DNA from: Augochlora pura
Taxonomy: Eukaryota; Arthropoda; Insecta; Hymenoptera; Halictidae
Direction of reading: 5' to 3'
DNA length: 64,000 bases
NCBI RefSeq assembly: GCF_028453695.1
Contig: NC_135778.1
Coordinates: 37,313,214-37,377,213, forward strand
Below the pieces are notes generated by a model. It was not told where the DNA came from, made no database searches, and saw nothing but the letters and a program-made list of their open reading frames with translations. A program made the position numbers and the translations under genes. This document shows, piece by piece, positions 35,340 through 47,335 of this stretch (the first letter of the stretch is position 1; every line of letters begins with the position of its first letter).

Positions 35340-35500
35340 ACCCTGTCAGTCACCGGCGACTGACGCGCTCCGAACGGCGAGTTCAGCGTCAGTCACCGAT
35401 GACTGACGCGCTCTTAACAGCGAGTTCAGCGTCAGTCATCGACGACTGACGCGCTCTTCACGGCGAGTTCAGCGTCAGTCACCGATGACTGACGCTGAAC
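35340..35500. repeat. 43-bp tandem array of palindromes
   Basis: Palindromes start at 35345, 35388, 35431 and 35474, exactly 43 bp apart. They are GTCAGTCACCGGCGACTGAC, GTCAGTCACCGATGACTGAC, GTCAGTCATCGACGACTGAC, and a repeat of the second. Most are followed by GCGCTC and a GGCGAGTTCAGC spacer. Arms of seven to eight bases stay complementary while central bases vary. The GTCA..TGACGCG layout resembles the MITE ends at 24943 and 25346, so I infer derivation from that family. Confidence 0.9.
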
Positions 35501-36195
35501 ACAACGCGTCAACAGATCCAAACGGACACAGCAGCGTCTTTGAACGTTCGCGATCACGTCTATCCGAGAGACCGGATCCTGGAATTTGGGTACAGGGCTC
35601 GAGCGTCACGCGTCTAATACGTTATTCAGCCGCGCGGCTCGAAAGTCGGCAGGCTGAAAGCCGAACCCGGTTACCACGCGGAATCCTCGCGTGCTTTATT
35701 CCACGGTGCTGCTTCCCGGCGACTCGGTCTTTCGTTTTCTTCGTTTCCGAGAGCCACCCCCCACCCGTGCCGCGCGGCGTCCCGCTTTCCTTTCCGCCTG
35801 TTCGGCATCGCTCGACTTATATCTGTTCCCCCGCCGTGTGTACACGCGCGGAGGGGTGGGGGACGTCGGTGGTACGCGACGCGACGCGCGCCGAGACACG
35901 GCACCGCTGAAATAAAAGAGAAATTTATAGGGCTCCGAGCCGTATTCACGGAATTCGTATCGCGGAAGTATTAAGAGCACTGCCGCGCAAGAAAAATGGA
36001 CTTTTATGGATCCACCCACGCCGCCCTGATTCCCATCCCCATACCCGACGACTACCAAACCCCCAACCCTCCGGTTTCAGCGACGAGATTTCACTCAGAT
36101 GCTCGTCCGTTGACTCGGGCCGGGATTTCGCGACAGCTGTCTCTGTTTTTCCTTGGAATCGTTGGAAGAACGGATTCCTGCCTTTCATTCCGGTG
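35501..36195. other. GC-rich island
   Basis: GC-rich DNA with frames of up to 141 codons (35485-35910, +) overlapped by minus-strand frames of 92 and 120 codons. Composition is Arg/Pro/Ser-rich and no domain is recognised. Confidence 0.45.
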
Positions 36196-37030
36196 AAATG
36201 GGAGCACCGTGCTGCAGCTGCTATTGATTATTCAAAAGATCGATGGATTGCCTATAATATCTTCGCGATACCGTCTCGTGTCTGTCTGGAGGTATTAATA
36301 ATGTTAGGTCTTTTAGGATTTTATGCGATTGTAGTTTTTGCGGTGATTATTTGTTGCCGACGCTGATTCGTTGCAATTGGCGACTACGTGTACGCTTACA
36401 ATATGTACGGTGATTAAAAAATGATTTAATTTAGTAGATACGATTGTTTCTATATTAATTATTAACTCTGGCTTCAATATTATTGTCTTAATCTACGTTC
36501 CATAAATTATTAGATAATTTTGCTAAATAATTAGGCTACTTCTAAATTTTTTCTTAATACCTTTGCACGTCAAATATATATTAGAAGATTGTAATGTGTA
36601 TATTTTATGTTACAGCTCTCACAAGTGGTTGATCAATTTTTAAGAGCATGGGTTATTTAACTTACCTTAGCATTAGTCGAGTTGGTACAATTTATTTTTT
36701 TCTTGTTAAAACTATAGCTTACTTGGTAGAGTCTGTACTCTTTCAGAGTTCATGTAAGGATGATTTAATTGTATTTTTACTGTCCAGTAGTATAATAGCC
36801 GTGAACCAAGTTTTACGAGACCATTATAAATTTCGTGTTACGAAAATAGACAATTTTACAGCTCCTTTTGGAATTTCCATCTCCTTCAAACGTAACAAAA
36901 ATAATAGTTATATATTACATAAATATTCCCTCTCGATATTATTTTATAGTAATTTAATTTGTCAATATGTTTAAACAAAAATCATATAATCTATTAATAT
37001 AGAAGTACAGGGTTATGCAAAGATCTTCCT
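36196..37030. other. AT-rich DNA with one unrecognised 108-codon frame
   Basis: AT-rich sequence. The plus-strand frame at 36648-36974 encodes a hydrophobic peptide without a motif I recognise and in an AT-rich setting where Phe/Ile/Leu codons dominate by chance. I do not call it a gene. Confidence 0.4.
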
Positions 37031-37059
37031 AAGTTCCTTGTCGTATCAGAACAGTCTTG

Positions 37060-37335
37060 ACATAACCTTAAAATAACTTTGACATAACCGTGTTACAGAA
37101 CATCGAGTTGTAAGAGGGCTACATAAAATCAATAACTTCTTATAATATATTGGGATAACCTTAACATAGCTCTGACATAACCGTGTTATAGAATACCGTT
37201 TTGTAACAGGGCTTCCTATAATTAATAATTTCCTATAATATATTAACATAACCCTAACATAGCTCTGACATAACCGTGTTATAGATTACCGTATTGTGGG
37301 CTATCTATAATTCATAATTTGCTATAATATATTAA
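37060..37335. repeat. 93-bp tandem repeat carrying CATAACC words
   Basis: GACATAACCGTGTTA occurs at 37081, 37174 and 37267, exactly 93 bp apart. Each copy continues with a CGTTTTGTAA-like block, a TATAAT block and a TATAATATATT block. Confidence 0.9.
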
Positions 37336-37429
37336 AATCTAGTAAAATATCGAACACACAGTGCAAAGAATCAAGTAAAAACAGTATTAAAATCTTCGTC
37401 TTGTAAAAACATAATACGCACGATCCCCA

Positions 37430-38466
37430 CTAACCGGCAAGACGCCGAGGAAGGGGCGCTTAAGAAGGGTTCGCGCCCTTCCTTCGATAAACTGTAACCG
37501 CCCCGATCATCCCCCGTCGAAAACCCAATTTGTCGACGGTAATGTCGTGTTTATCAGCCGTAGTTCCGATTGGCCCAACCACGACCGAATTCCGGCTGCG
37601 GCGAACGTCCGAATTTACCTCCCCCGAATTGCTAATAATTCCACCTACCCTTTTCGAGCTCTCCCTTTCTCGATCGTCGACGCTTATGACTACGCGCCCG
37701 GAGTTCGTTCCACCGTTTAACGGCCGACGGATCGATGGATTATGCGACGGCTGTTGCTCTTCAGTCGGTCTATTAGAGGCAGCGCGGCCATCGCGATAAT
37801 TATTAGGGTGTCCCATAAGTTAAGTTTCTTCTCTTAGTTTTTTTTTTTGATGCAATGAATACACGATATTTGTTGTTTAAGGTGGATTTATTATGTCACA
37901 TATGAACCGTTCTGTTCTATGTATATAACGGCCTCGTTAACAGGTATCCGATGCATGGGGGTTGAAAAAAAAATATCGGTCGCAGGGAGAGAAAGAGAGA
38001 GAGAGAGCGAGAGAAATTGACCGGGCGATTTCATGGCAGGCCGCGAGAATGTTACAGCATCTCGACGGTGAAATCGTGACTCGGGGACGTGGAAATTTCG
38101 GTCCTGCTATAATGCCCCGGCCGTTACCCGCAAAATGGTGGTTTTTATCGAGTCGTTTATGAGGTCTTCAGGTCGGAACGACAGTTATGTGCGGCGCCGT
38201 TTATTTCCTCCCTCCCCCCCTCTCCCGCCGTTGGCCCGGGCTGATCTAGACACGCGGAGCTTGAGGAATTCTAAAGGGGGCTCTATGGGCGGTGATCACG
38301 AACGAAAACGACGGAAAACGGCGATAATAATGGAATATACGAGGGACGAAAGCGTCGAAAGAGTTCGATTGGACGCACTGCTTCACGGGGAAGTAAAGCA
38401 CGAGGGGTTTTATGCTGGCAATACGTCGAAGATTGGTGTAAACAAATTTTCGTGATCGAGGATTTA
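37430..38466. other. GC-rich island; possible transposon end at 37801
   Basis: Mostly GC-rich, with a GA-rich tract at 37984-38014. At 37801 the phrase TATTAGGGTGTCCCATAAGT resembles insect Tc1/mariner-type termini, but I found no inverted partner nearby. Frames at 37460-37816 (-) and 37530-37799 (+) overlap antisense and are not recognised. Confidence 0.4.
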
Positions 38467-38701
38467 TTAACCATACGATGCTTGAGGGATTAGGGAGTTT
38501 ATGGTTTCGCTCTTCGAGGCATGGAATTTCGGAGAATAAATAGACCCGTGTTGCGCAGAAATTTTGTTGCGTTTTAAATTAAAGAAAATTGTTATATATT
38601 TATTAACAAAGGAAATGTATAGTATAAGAGCGTAGAAAAATAATAATTCAATTAAATTTGTTGTTATAAGATGAATAGTATCAGCGTATCGCATGGGTTA
38701 A
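38467..38701. mobile_element. Candidate TTAA-type MITE (CCCATGCGAT ends)
   Basis: TTAA at 38467-38470 precedes CCATACGATGC, and the right end inverted reads CCCATGCGATACGC before TTAA at 38698-38701. The element would be 227 bp. The terminal repeat is imperfect and offset by one base. There is no strong subterminal palindrome. Confidence 0.55.
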
Positions 38702-40140
38702 TGGATGGTACATAACCTTAAAAATGCCACACCATGCGTTATCATATATCAAGAAGATGGGACATTTTTAATCCCACTTTGCCCCCAAAGAGTTAAGAGC
38801 ACGCTATTTCGTATGCATGGAAGAAAAAGGGCTGTAAATATTATTTTTAGTATTCGAAGAATACTTATTTATATAATTTTCTTGAAGAAATTAGCTATAA
38901 TTTTGCAATGCTTTGCCCTATCACGAAGCAAAGATAGACATTAATTTTAAACAAAAATCAATGATTAAAGTACTTCGTCAATTATTAATCGAAAGCAAAA
39001 ATTTTGATACGAAAGAAATTATTTAACAGAAGACTTACTTATTTAAAAAAAATATAATTTGAAGTAAAAAGTCCTCCAAATTTTTCTGAATAAATTGGCT
39101 GAATGATTTTATTACGATGACTGTCGAGAAACAAATTACCATAACTATAATCTTTTAGTATAAACCAATGTTACTGTATCTTAAAATTACACAGTAAAAT
39201 TTCCGATGCAAAAATAGCAATTCAATTAAATCAATATCACTGTTAAGAGCTTAGCGCGCGATCACGTGACTGATCGTTCGCGTAACGAGGCCACGTTGTA
39301 TTTGAATCCGAAAATGGAATCACGACAATTATACAGTTTGCTAACAGTCTGCAAATCGATGACGATGCGAAGCTAACGGTAGTTTAACTTGAAAACGTTC
39401 AAAAACGATGGGAATTTTATTTCACGGTTTTTGAAATTGTCGATGGTGTCGTTTTGCTACAGCTGGTATCCTTAATTAGGGGTGTGTCGCTGCTCTGAAT
39501 ATTATGAATGCTTTAAATATTAAAACCGCGAGACGCGCTGCGAGCGAACAGATATAGAGATAACGCGACGATAAATAATTCCCAGATATTAATAATCTGA
39601 ATTTGGCAAAGTTTACAAATAAACGAAGGAAAGAAGGAATAAAAGAGCTGATGACAATAATTAAGTAATATATGAAAAATTTCTATTGAAAAATTATGTC
39701 TGCTAATGTTTCCAAAAAATATAAATCGCCATCACGCTGGTAATAGCGCATATTAAATTATTACAATAATACAATAAATATTAGACGCACACAAAAATTT
39801 TCTTTCTTTTTAAGAACAGATTTAATTTTCCATAGACCTAATAATAATAATAAATGATCCTAAGCATAATCGTTGCCAGTTATATTCTTGTCGAGAAACG
39901 ATCAAACGACAAGATTAGAAATATTGTTTATAAATAACTTCGTAATATACTAGATAAACGAGTAGACGAAGAGTAAGACTGCTAAGATGAATCATCCGCG
40001 CAGTTTCTTTCTATTAATAACCATTCTGAAATATCGACAGTGCCCCGTAGATTAAGAATCCATTTGAGAGACGTTAAAATTACACGGACACTCACAAAAG
40101 GTGGGCCAAGAACTTTTCACAATAAAATGATTAATCGAAC
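38702..40140. other. AT-rich non-coding DNA
   Basis: Unique-looking AT-rich sequence with a GC-richer patch near 39250-39310. No gene, RNA or mobile element is recognised. Confidence 0.45.
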
Positions 40141-41060
40141 CTCCCTCGATTAATCATCTTATCGAATGATCGACGCTCGCCGTCGGACAAATGGCCGCGG
40201 ATGAATTATAATTTGCGACAAGATTCGCGAAATAGATACGAATCGCTCGACTCCGATCTGGCCATCGATTTTCATTTCAAGGTTCCTCGGCTGATTAGTC
40301 GATACGCGTACGGGAACGTTATAAACTGTTTAAAACGACGACGACTCGAGGCTGCCGGGTCGAAAGCGGTAGCACGAATTGAATTCCTGTTTTGACGTAG
40401 AACGTCATTTGGATACGGCTTTGCAACGGCATTTAAGCAATAAAGCCGAGCGCTTTTAATTGCGAGCCCCGCGAACCGCGTAATTACACTTGTTGCATTT
40501 TTCAGACGGGGGGGTAACGGGGTCACTTCTCGCCCGTTTAGCGGACCGAACGGATCTCTAATCGTTTGAACTGGGACGCTTCAATTTCCACTTCTCGGAT
40601 ACAAGTGAATCGCGCGCTTTTCACAAAGGTTTCTTCCCCCCCCCCCCCCCTTCGCTGAAAAATTGCCTAAAGAACACCCGAATAGTAAATAAAAGTGTTC
40701 GGTCGACCGAGCGTACGATTCTCGAATTTGAACGCGTTGTAATATCGCGAAAAATATCGCGGCAATAAATATGGAGTCGCTTTAAAAATTGAAGCTTTTA
40801 CTTTCGCAAGCGTATTTTTAAATGTCGTGTTTTTGGTTAATATAGCCGGTGAGAGAGTATAGACGCGTTTATATAGGAAATTCAATTACTATTAAATCAG
40901 CCAAAGTTATTTTTCACTGTACATACTCGTTTTTCATCGAAAGCTCGAAAAATCGTAGCTTTATAAAACTCCATATCCATGGTAAATCGATTCAAGAAAA
41001 CTGGTTGAATTGATGGAACATAACCTAAGATTTTCCAGGAAAATCGCTTAGAAATACTTT
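40141..41060. other. GC-rich patch with C-run, then mixed DNA
   Basis: GC-moderate sequence ending in a C-run at about 40637-40650, then AT-rich DNA. Frames of 60-84 codons on both strands are not recognised. Confidence 0.4.
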
Positions 41061-41101
41061 GAGGAATATTCTTGTAACACAAAATGTTGCCATTTCTGCT
41101 T

Positions 41102-41117
41102 GACGAGTATATTCGTC
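41102..41117. repeat. Near-perfect palindrome GACGAGTATATTCGTC
   Basis: One mismatched pair separates it from the GACGAGTATACTCGTC palindrome of 23584 and 27888. Upstream GTAACACAAAATGTTGCC (from 41074) could be a degenerate TTAA plus element end, but no partner end is clear. Confidence 0.55.
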
Positions 41118-41791
41118 AAAAATCTGTTAAATAATTACGTATATAATTAGCAGACATTTATCATAAATTGACATTTATTTCTATTCTTAATCATTTTAAT
41201 CAGTCGAAAGTAATGCAGCAATATTTTCACGTTCTTTAAATGCATAAAATCACAAATATATGAAACCGGCAGTCAAATGAATAAATTACATATTTAACAA
41301 AAATTCTATTTATTAGAATCAGATAAAAGAATTATTAGGTAATTATTATTAGAATTAGATCTAGGTTAGATAAGAAGACTGAATAAATAAAAAGATCTAA
41401 AACCAAAAAAGAACAATGCTTCTTCTTTACAGAATTACATTTAACTAACGATTTTTATTTAATTCAAGGAAGTGTATAAATATTTGCGCGTGTAAGTTTA
41501 TTTTCAAAGTAAGATCCCCCCAAAATAAAGTCGAAAATGTTTTCGAGGAGAAAGCAGAAATAAGGCAACGTTCACGCGAACTGAAGCGATCAAAGGTAAA
41601 CAGTCCTGTAATTGGTAATTGTCCTCGTTAAACGCGGCCGAGCACGTTTCATTGGTCAAAAGAGAAAATCGTGAATAGCTTTCGCGATGAAATATAAACG
41701 GCTGGGAACGAAACAACAATTTCGGCGGCTATTATTACAAAGTTTCAATCGAGAGTCGGGAACTAAAACGGAACAACTGCTTAGTCGGTCG

Positions 41792-41822
<31 letters not shown>

Positions 41823-42150
41823 TTCCCCCTTTTATTTGGCTTTAAACCAAGACACCGGGACGAAGTTAACGTAATAACATTGTCGCCGATAATAACTATA
41901 TCGGAAAGCTCATTAGCGCGTAGGTGGGCGCGGAGCGGGGGGTAGGGGGAAGGGGGGGGGGGGTGCTATTATTATCCCCCGGTGGAAATCACCGTTCATT
42001 TTGGATAACGATCATTAGCATGGATGGCGAAGTATGATACACTTGTTTAGCTTTCCATTGTTTCCCCGTTCATCGGTCGCCGCCTGTTTCGCCTACGGAT
42101 CACGCGCTACTTGATAAAACGGGGTCCCGCCCGTACCGAACTCTCCCCTG
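41118..42150. other. AT-rich DNA, then GC-rich patch with 28-bp C-run
   Basis: AT-rich until about 41620, then GC-richer with a run of 28 C at 41792-41819 and G-runs at about 41936-41963. The long C-run is a plausible site of read-length or assembly error. No gene is recognised. Confidence 0.5.
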
Positions 42151-43418
42151 GATCGCTGACGATGATTAACTATTTTTATTAATTATAATTATTACAGAAT
42201 TAAATAATATTAACGCGAGTCGGAGTTGGGAAAATGATTTATTCGTGTAAGAGATAAATATTAACGAATAAATATATCCGGACGAAAATTTCGGTGAACA
42301 AGATTTAATTCGGATAAGAATCGTATTATATATTATATAATTATTTGTATAGAAATACAAACAGAAAATAATCCATTCGAATTCTGTAATTGAAATTGAT
42401 TTCACCGCGAATATATTTGTACGAAAGAAATTGTTCTCTTATTTCAGTAAAATTCGGAACGAAAGTATTTCTACCCTTTTTGCTCATAAACAAATTGATT
42501 AACAACCGAGGCGGAAGAATAGAGAGTCGCTGAACCGTCTCTAAAATACAACGAAGGCACGAGCGAACGCGTTAATATTATCTGGAACATTGAAATTACA
42601 ACGTTAACTAAAATATTCCGTAATTAATGGATACACTGAGAATTATTCGGCAACGACAAATACAAATAATCATGCACGGTCAATGATTGTATATTATATT
42701 ACATTGTCGCCGGGTGTCTCGCTAGGATAATTAAAATGTTCGAAATGATTTTCGAACAATTTGAAAGCGGCGACGCTTTCAAGATTTGTTCTTTTAATAA
42801 GGAAAGTTAATCAACGCGCAGTATGGTCGTTCATTGATTACGCCCGATGCAAATTAATTGAAATACAAGCTTGTTGAGACCGGCCTGAATTTTGTCGATG
42901 GCCGCACGGAAGCGCCATATTTTCGATATGTTGTATAATAATTATTAGGCAAATCCGGGTCGCGGCGAGTCGGTCAATTAAATGACTTTAATGGGGGCAT
43001 CATTGGCGAATATTTAAAACGGAATCATTTCGTTGATATCGAACGAAATTCGTAAAAGTAAAAGCGTGATTGATGCGCGTCGTTTGGATTCATTATTAAA
43101 CATCGTGTATCGATTATATGTCTTCGCGCAGCATTTCGGATATTTTCGGCTCCCGATTTCATTGTACTTGCGTCAAGCATTAACAAGCGATGATATTGGT
43201 TCCATCAAAGTAATTATATTCGTACAAATATCGTACGTGTAAAATTTGTTACATGTTAAACAACCGAAATAGAACAAAGCAGCCTTGATTAATTATTAAT
43301 CGTTTCTCTGTCAAAAGTTTAATGAACAATTATAAATTGCAAGAATTTTTGTGTTTTCAAGTACGTTGATATTTTGATAATAAATATGCAATGTTTGGAT
43401 AAAGAACTACGCGAAACC
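42151..43418. other. AT-rich DNA with possible conserved-element character
   Basis: Mostly AT-rich. The part at about 42640-43030 is compositionally balanced, lacks repeats and is rich in TAATTA and AATTAA words, as insect enhancers often are. This is an impression only. No gene is recognised. Confidence 0.35.
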
Positions 43419-43654
43419 ATAACCTCTTAGGCACGACACGACATTATAGCGCCTTTTGTATTATTAATAATTATTAATACTATGATCTATATAAGAAAAC
43501 GTAACTTGTTAAAAATCATATATTTTTCAGCGATGGTTATAATTGTACCATCTTTGGTTAAAATGATCCAAGAAAAATATATATTAAGAAAAACAGTGAT
43601 TTAGTCATGAAAAACTTCATTCGAGCAAAAATTCAGCAGTGCCTAAGAGGTTAA
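43419..43654. mobile_element. TTAA-type MITE (CCTCTTAGGCAC ends)
   Basis: The flanks are ATAA (43419-43422) and TTAA (43651-43654). The 228-bp element has a perfect 12-bp terminal inverted repeat CCTCTTAGGCAC. The right end matches the fragment at 23899. No perfect palindrome beside the ends is seen in this copy. The interior is AT-rich and non-coding. Confidence 0.85.
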
Positions 43655-43699
43655 ATGAATGAAAGGTTAAAAGCTCGCGTCTTGTCGCCTGATCAATTG

Positions 43700-44060
43700 T
43701 TAACATAACCTCAAGCGACTTCTTCGTCTAACCTTATAAATATTGAATTGTTTATAGAGATGAACTGTTTGCACCGGAATTGAATAAATTCATCCTAATA
43801 ACCAAGAATAATTTATTCCTCTCCTAAATAAATTATTCTAACGTTTATAATTAAATTGTTCTATTTCAAGTGCCACCGGATCCGATTACCGCTTGCAAAA
43901 AATTCAATTTGCTAATCAACTAACTGCTAACCAACAGTAATCTCATTCTTTCCGAAATTAGTTATTCTAGTAACCTTAGATTATTTATAATCGCGTTGTT
44001 TCATTTAAAATGCTGCCAGATCTGATTGCAGTTCGCAAACAAAGAAATTAAAGTAACCAT
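43700..44060. repeat. Degenerate direct duplication, about 137-bp offset
   Basis: TTATAATTAAATTGTTCTAT then TTCAAGTGCCACCGGATCCG at about 43850 resembles TTATAATCGCGTTGTTTCAT then TTAAAATGCTGCCAGATCTG at about 43987. Both are preceded by TTATT and AACC(A/T) blocks. Divergence is high, so the duplication is old. Confidence 0.55.
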
Positions 44061-45366
44061 TAATTTTCAAAGTATCAAAGTGCAACACGATTTTATGTAC
44101 AGTCCATTTAATGGCCACATTAACAATGTGAACGTTATGTGTAAAATAACGTTGCAAACAAACAAATCGTTTATCGTTTTATTATTATGTACCGCGAAAC
44201 TTGAAGAACAATTCCTCGTATTGATTTCCCGTAGCGTTTACATAATCAAATTATTGTACAAAATAAAGTTCATTAGCGCGATATTTAACTCGTTCGTTAC
44301 CGCAACGTTCCCGTCTCCAATCTTCATTGTTAAAATATTTCATTAAACGCAGCGCGCGCCTCCCCCGCGAATTATTAAACTGTAATTTAACAAACGAAAA
44401 TTATGGCCTCCTTCGTTATTACACTATACCCAATCATTTTCCACGGCAATGTGCGTAAATTTAATTTCACTAGTTTCGTGTAAAATGCGAGATTTTAGGG
44501 TACCGTTTATATAGGTTAGAGCGAACTAGAATAAAAATTTATTAAACATTTGTCACATCGGTTAATTGTCGTTCATTTGGTTTTTTTAATCGAAGGCTTT
44601 TTACAGCGCGTTTACTAAAATTTTGTATGGAGACGCGACTATTGATTATTAAGATTCTGTCGTCTCATTTTTTAATAATTTCATGTATAGTAATTTTTAA
44701 ACATATTTATTCGTAATTATATTTCTACTTGTTTCGTGTAAAGAAAATGTTTTATGTAAGGATGTTATGGAAGATTTTTAATCGTTAGTAAAACTACTTT
44801 GGAACTTTATTAAACTAATAACGAATTTTAGTTTACAAATTCTAGTTCACGAATATCAGTTTTACAAATTTTAATTTACGAACTTTCTCGGATTTTAGAT
44901 TTTTCACATCAGCTGAATCGACAGACGCGAACGAAAAATGACGCCGTTTAAAAAATTGAAAGATTAGAAAATTGACAAGCGAATAAACCGTCTCCGATCG
45001 GTAAAAATTGAAGTATAAACATTAATTCCGCGAGACAATAAATTTGTTAAACTTTACTCCGGTAGCGTAAGCTCCGGAGCTCCTATTCATAGTAACGGTA
45101 TCGATACACGGAATTATTGGTAACATGTCGATATTATCGACGTTCATTAACAACGGCATCGATATAGTCACATCTCTAGTTGTGAGTATAATAGACTGCA
45201 TTGATTATGGTTTAGTTATATGGCTTTTGGCCAGGACGCCCCATAATTCTATCGCGAATCCCCATATTTGCTTAATCCGCGGACTACAGATCGTTATAAC
45301 AATTACGTCGCTGATATCAATTCTAACAACTTTAAGCTTTAACTGTAAAACTCCTCGAAACGTTTT
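44061..45366. other. AT-rich non-coding DNA
   Basis: AT-rich with three weak frames of 81-106 codons (44026-44346 and 45125-45370 on plus). They are Ile/Leu/Phe-rich and not recognised. Confidence 0.4.
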
Positions 45367-45560
45367 TTAACCCTTTGGCTACGGCAGACTTTGGCATTTC
45401 TGAGGAAGTTTGATTAAAATATTCAATATACTGAATTCTATTACATTAAACCAACATTACTTGAAGTGAGCATTAATTTTAAGATTTTTTTTACAATATT
45501 TAATAATCAAATTTAATAATAAACGGCGAAACAGGCGAAATTTGATTTGGACTTTTCTTT
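45367..45560 (+). mobile_element. Left end of a TTAA-type MITE
   Basis: TTAA (45367-45370) is followed by CCCTTTGGCTACGGCAGAC, similar in layout to the CCCTTTGCAC ends. No inverted partner is found downstream, so the copy is truncated or its other end has decayed. The end coordinate is approximate. Confidence 0.45.
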
Positions 45561-45779
45561 GCAATGTTTAATTTTGAATTTCTGCTGTAAAGATTTTATG
45601 CTTCAAACCCAACACGTTCCTTTATTTTTAATACAGATTATAGTAATTAATATTGACATTTGCCCAAGTAATTGGCCATCTCGAAGAAAGATCACCGAAG
45701 CGAAACAATGACCGAAAAGAAACGACGATCGAAGAGAAGCGATTCTTAAAGAGAAACAAAGAAATGTTTAGGACTGTTA

Positions 45780-46960
45780 TCCGAACAATATAGAATATTT
45801 AGAACGAACCGGCCCCGTTTGCACTCGTCCGCGCGCCAGTGTAACAACCGTCGATTCTTCGGCGGATGACTTGGCGCGACAATGAGCGCGCCGCTGCATA
45901 GGATCCGCACGGCGTCATTGGTAGCTAGTAACCGAGAGCTCGGTACTCGACGGTACGCCGACGCAAACGGTGCGGCAGACAACGGATTAAAAATTCCCGG
46001 AAAAACGGAACGCGTTTTCCGTTCTATTTCCGGCGTAATAAAGCACCACCCCCCACCCCATCTCTCGATCGGCACAATGGCGAGGAGGTATGTAATCCGC
46101 GCGGGCTCATCGATCAGCGTGTTGCGCGCGGAGCTACTTTGCGACGCGCTCGCCCCCCCCCCACCCCCTCGGGCCCGCGTCTCAAAACTCCCGCTCATCG
46201 TCCGAAAGCCGGGAATAGTTTCGCGGAGCGCGCGCGCGCGCTTTTTACCTGGTTCGTTCGCCATTAGCGGGGCGCAAAAAAAAAAAACAAAACAAAAGCG
46301 AGACGAAAGAAAGGGGGGGAGGGGGGGTCGACGGAGCAATCGGGGCCGCGTTAAAAGTTTATACGCGAACATCGGCGCGGAACGTGTCCGGGGAGGGGGG
46401 CGAATGGGGAAGCGGTGGAAAGGGGGGGGCGAAAAGCCAGGAAAAAAAAAAGAAGAGAAGAAAATAAAACCGGCGAAACTATGCGCGGAGGGGCAAACAA
46501 TTCGGTTTTCGCCAATCAGCGTATAGTTAGCGAGAACGAGCGGAGCGCGATATCGGGCAGCTTCCCTCTCTCTCTCTCTCGCCGCGTCGTGCGAGCGAGC
46601 CGGTGATTTGAATGCGTGGCGTTTCGGTGGGGAGGGTGGGGGAAGCCGGGGTCCGATGCTTCGGTCGATTTCGGCGAAACAATTTGCTCGGCAAACACGG
46701 CGAACCGCGAAATCAGTAGCGATTAAAATTAGTCGGCAAAACAGCCGTTTGGCTCCCCGGGTCCTTCGGTTCCGCTTCCGTGGCGTTTCGCGCGAACGAA
46801 AATGAAGCCACCCCTCCCCCCTCCACGCGCACACCTACGCCGACACACCTGAATCATCCGGCCGCAAATTGCGTCGACCTGTTATCCGAACGGCGTCCCC
46901 GGAGTTTGTTTCCTGTTTATTACGGTGCCGTCTAGTCGATACCGTCGTTAAGACGCGGAG
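45780..46960. other. GC-rich island with the longest open frame of the window
   Basis: GC-rich DNA with many homopolymer runs of C, G and A. The minus-strand frame at 45746-46834 (362 codons) is the longest in the window, but a 214-codon plus-strand frame (45882-46526) lies opposite it. Both translate homopolymers into Phe, Lys, Gly, Pro and Arg runs. I see no domain, so I regard both as chance consequences of low stop-codon density. Confidence 0.5.
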
Positions 46961-47049
46961 GTGTCGTGCTAGATTGTATGTAGCATTTTCTTTTTATTGT
47001 CAATTATGGAAATTGAAATTTGTATTATTTTTTATCGAGACTGGGACCT

Positions 47050-47335
47050 CTTTGCTCGAAGCTCAGATTTAAGTAGATTTTATGGAATGTACATTATGTG
47101 AATAGCGGTGTATTTCTCTTGTTAATAATTTTGATAAATTGATAATAAATTAATTAGGAACGTATTTAGATTATTAATAATTTTGGTAATGTTTTTGCTG
47201 AAAGCTCAGATTTATTCAAGTAGATTCTATCGATTGTACATTATGTGAATAGGGGTGTATTTCTCCTGTTGATAATTCTGATAAATTAATAATAAATTAA
47301 TTAGGAGCGTATAATTTTGGTAAATTGTTCACGAA
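47050..47335. repeat. Direct duplication, 143-bp unit
   Basis: GCTCAGATTTAAGTAGATTT at 47061 recurs at 47204 as GCTCAGATTTATTCAAGTAG. Both continue with TGTACATTATGTGAATAG, GGTGTATTTCTC and TTAATAATAAATTAATTAGG-like blocks. Confidence 0.85.

Noticed and set aside
35340..35500. Palindromic 43-bp array as a CRISPR
   Set aside because: Spacer sequence is conserved between units, the opposite of CRISPR spacers.
36648..36974. 108-codon hydrophobic frame as a receptor exon
   Set aside because: Hydrophobic residues are expected from AT-rich DNA. No receptor signature or splice context could be supported.
37801..37960. Complete mariner-type element starting TATTAGGGTGTCCC
   Set aside because: Only one end could be seen; no inverted partner was found within the next kilobases.
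45746..46834. 362-codon minus-strand open frame as a protein gene
   Set aside because: It lies in a GC-rich, homopolymer-rich island with long frames on both strands, translates into Phe/Pro/Arg/Gly runs, and shows no domain I recognise.
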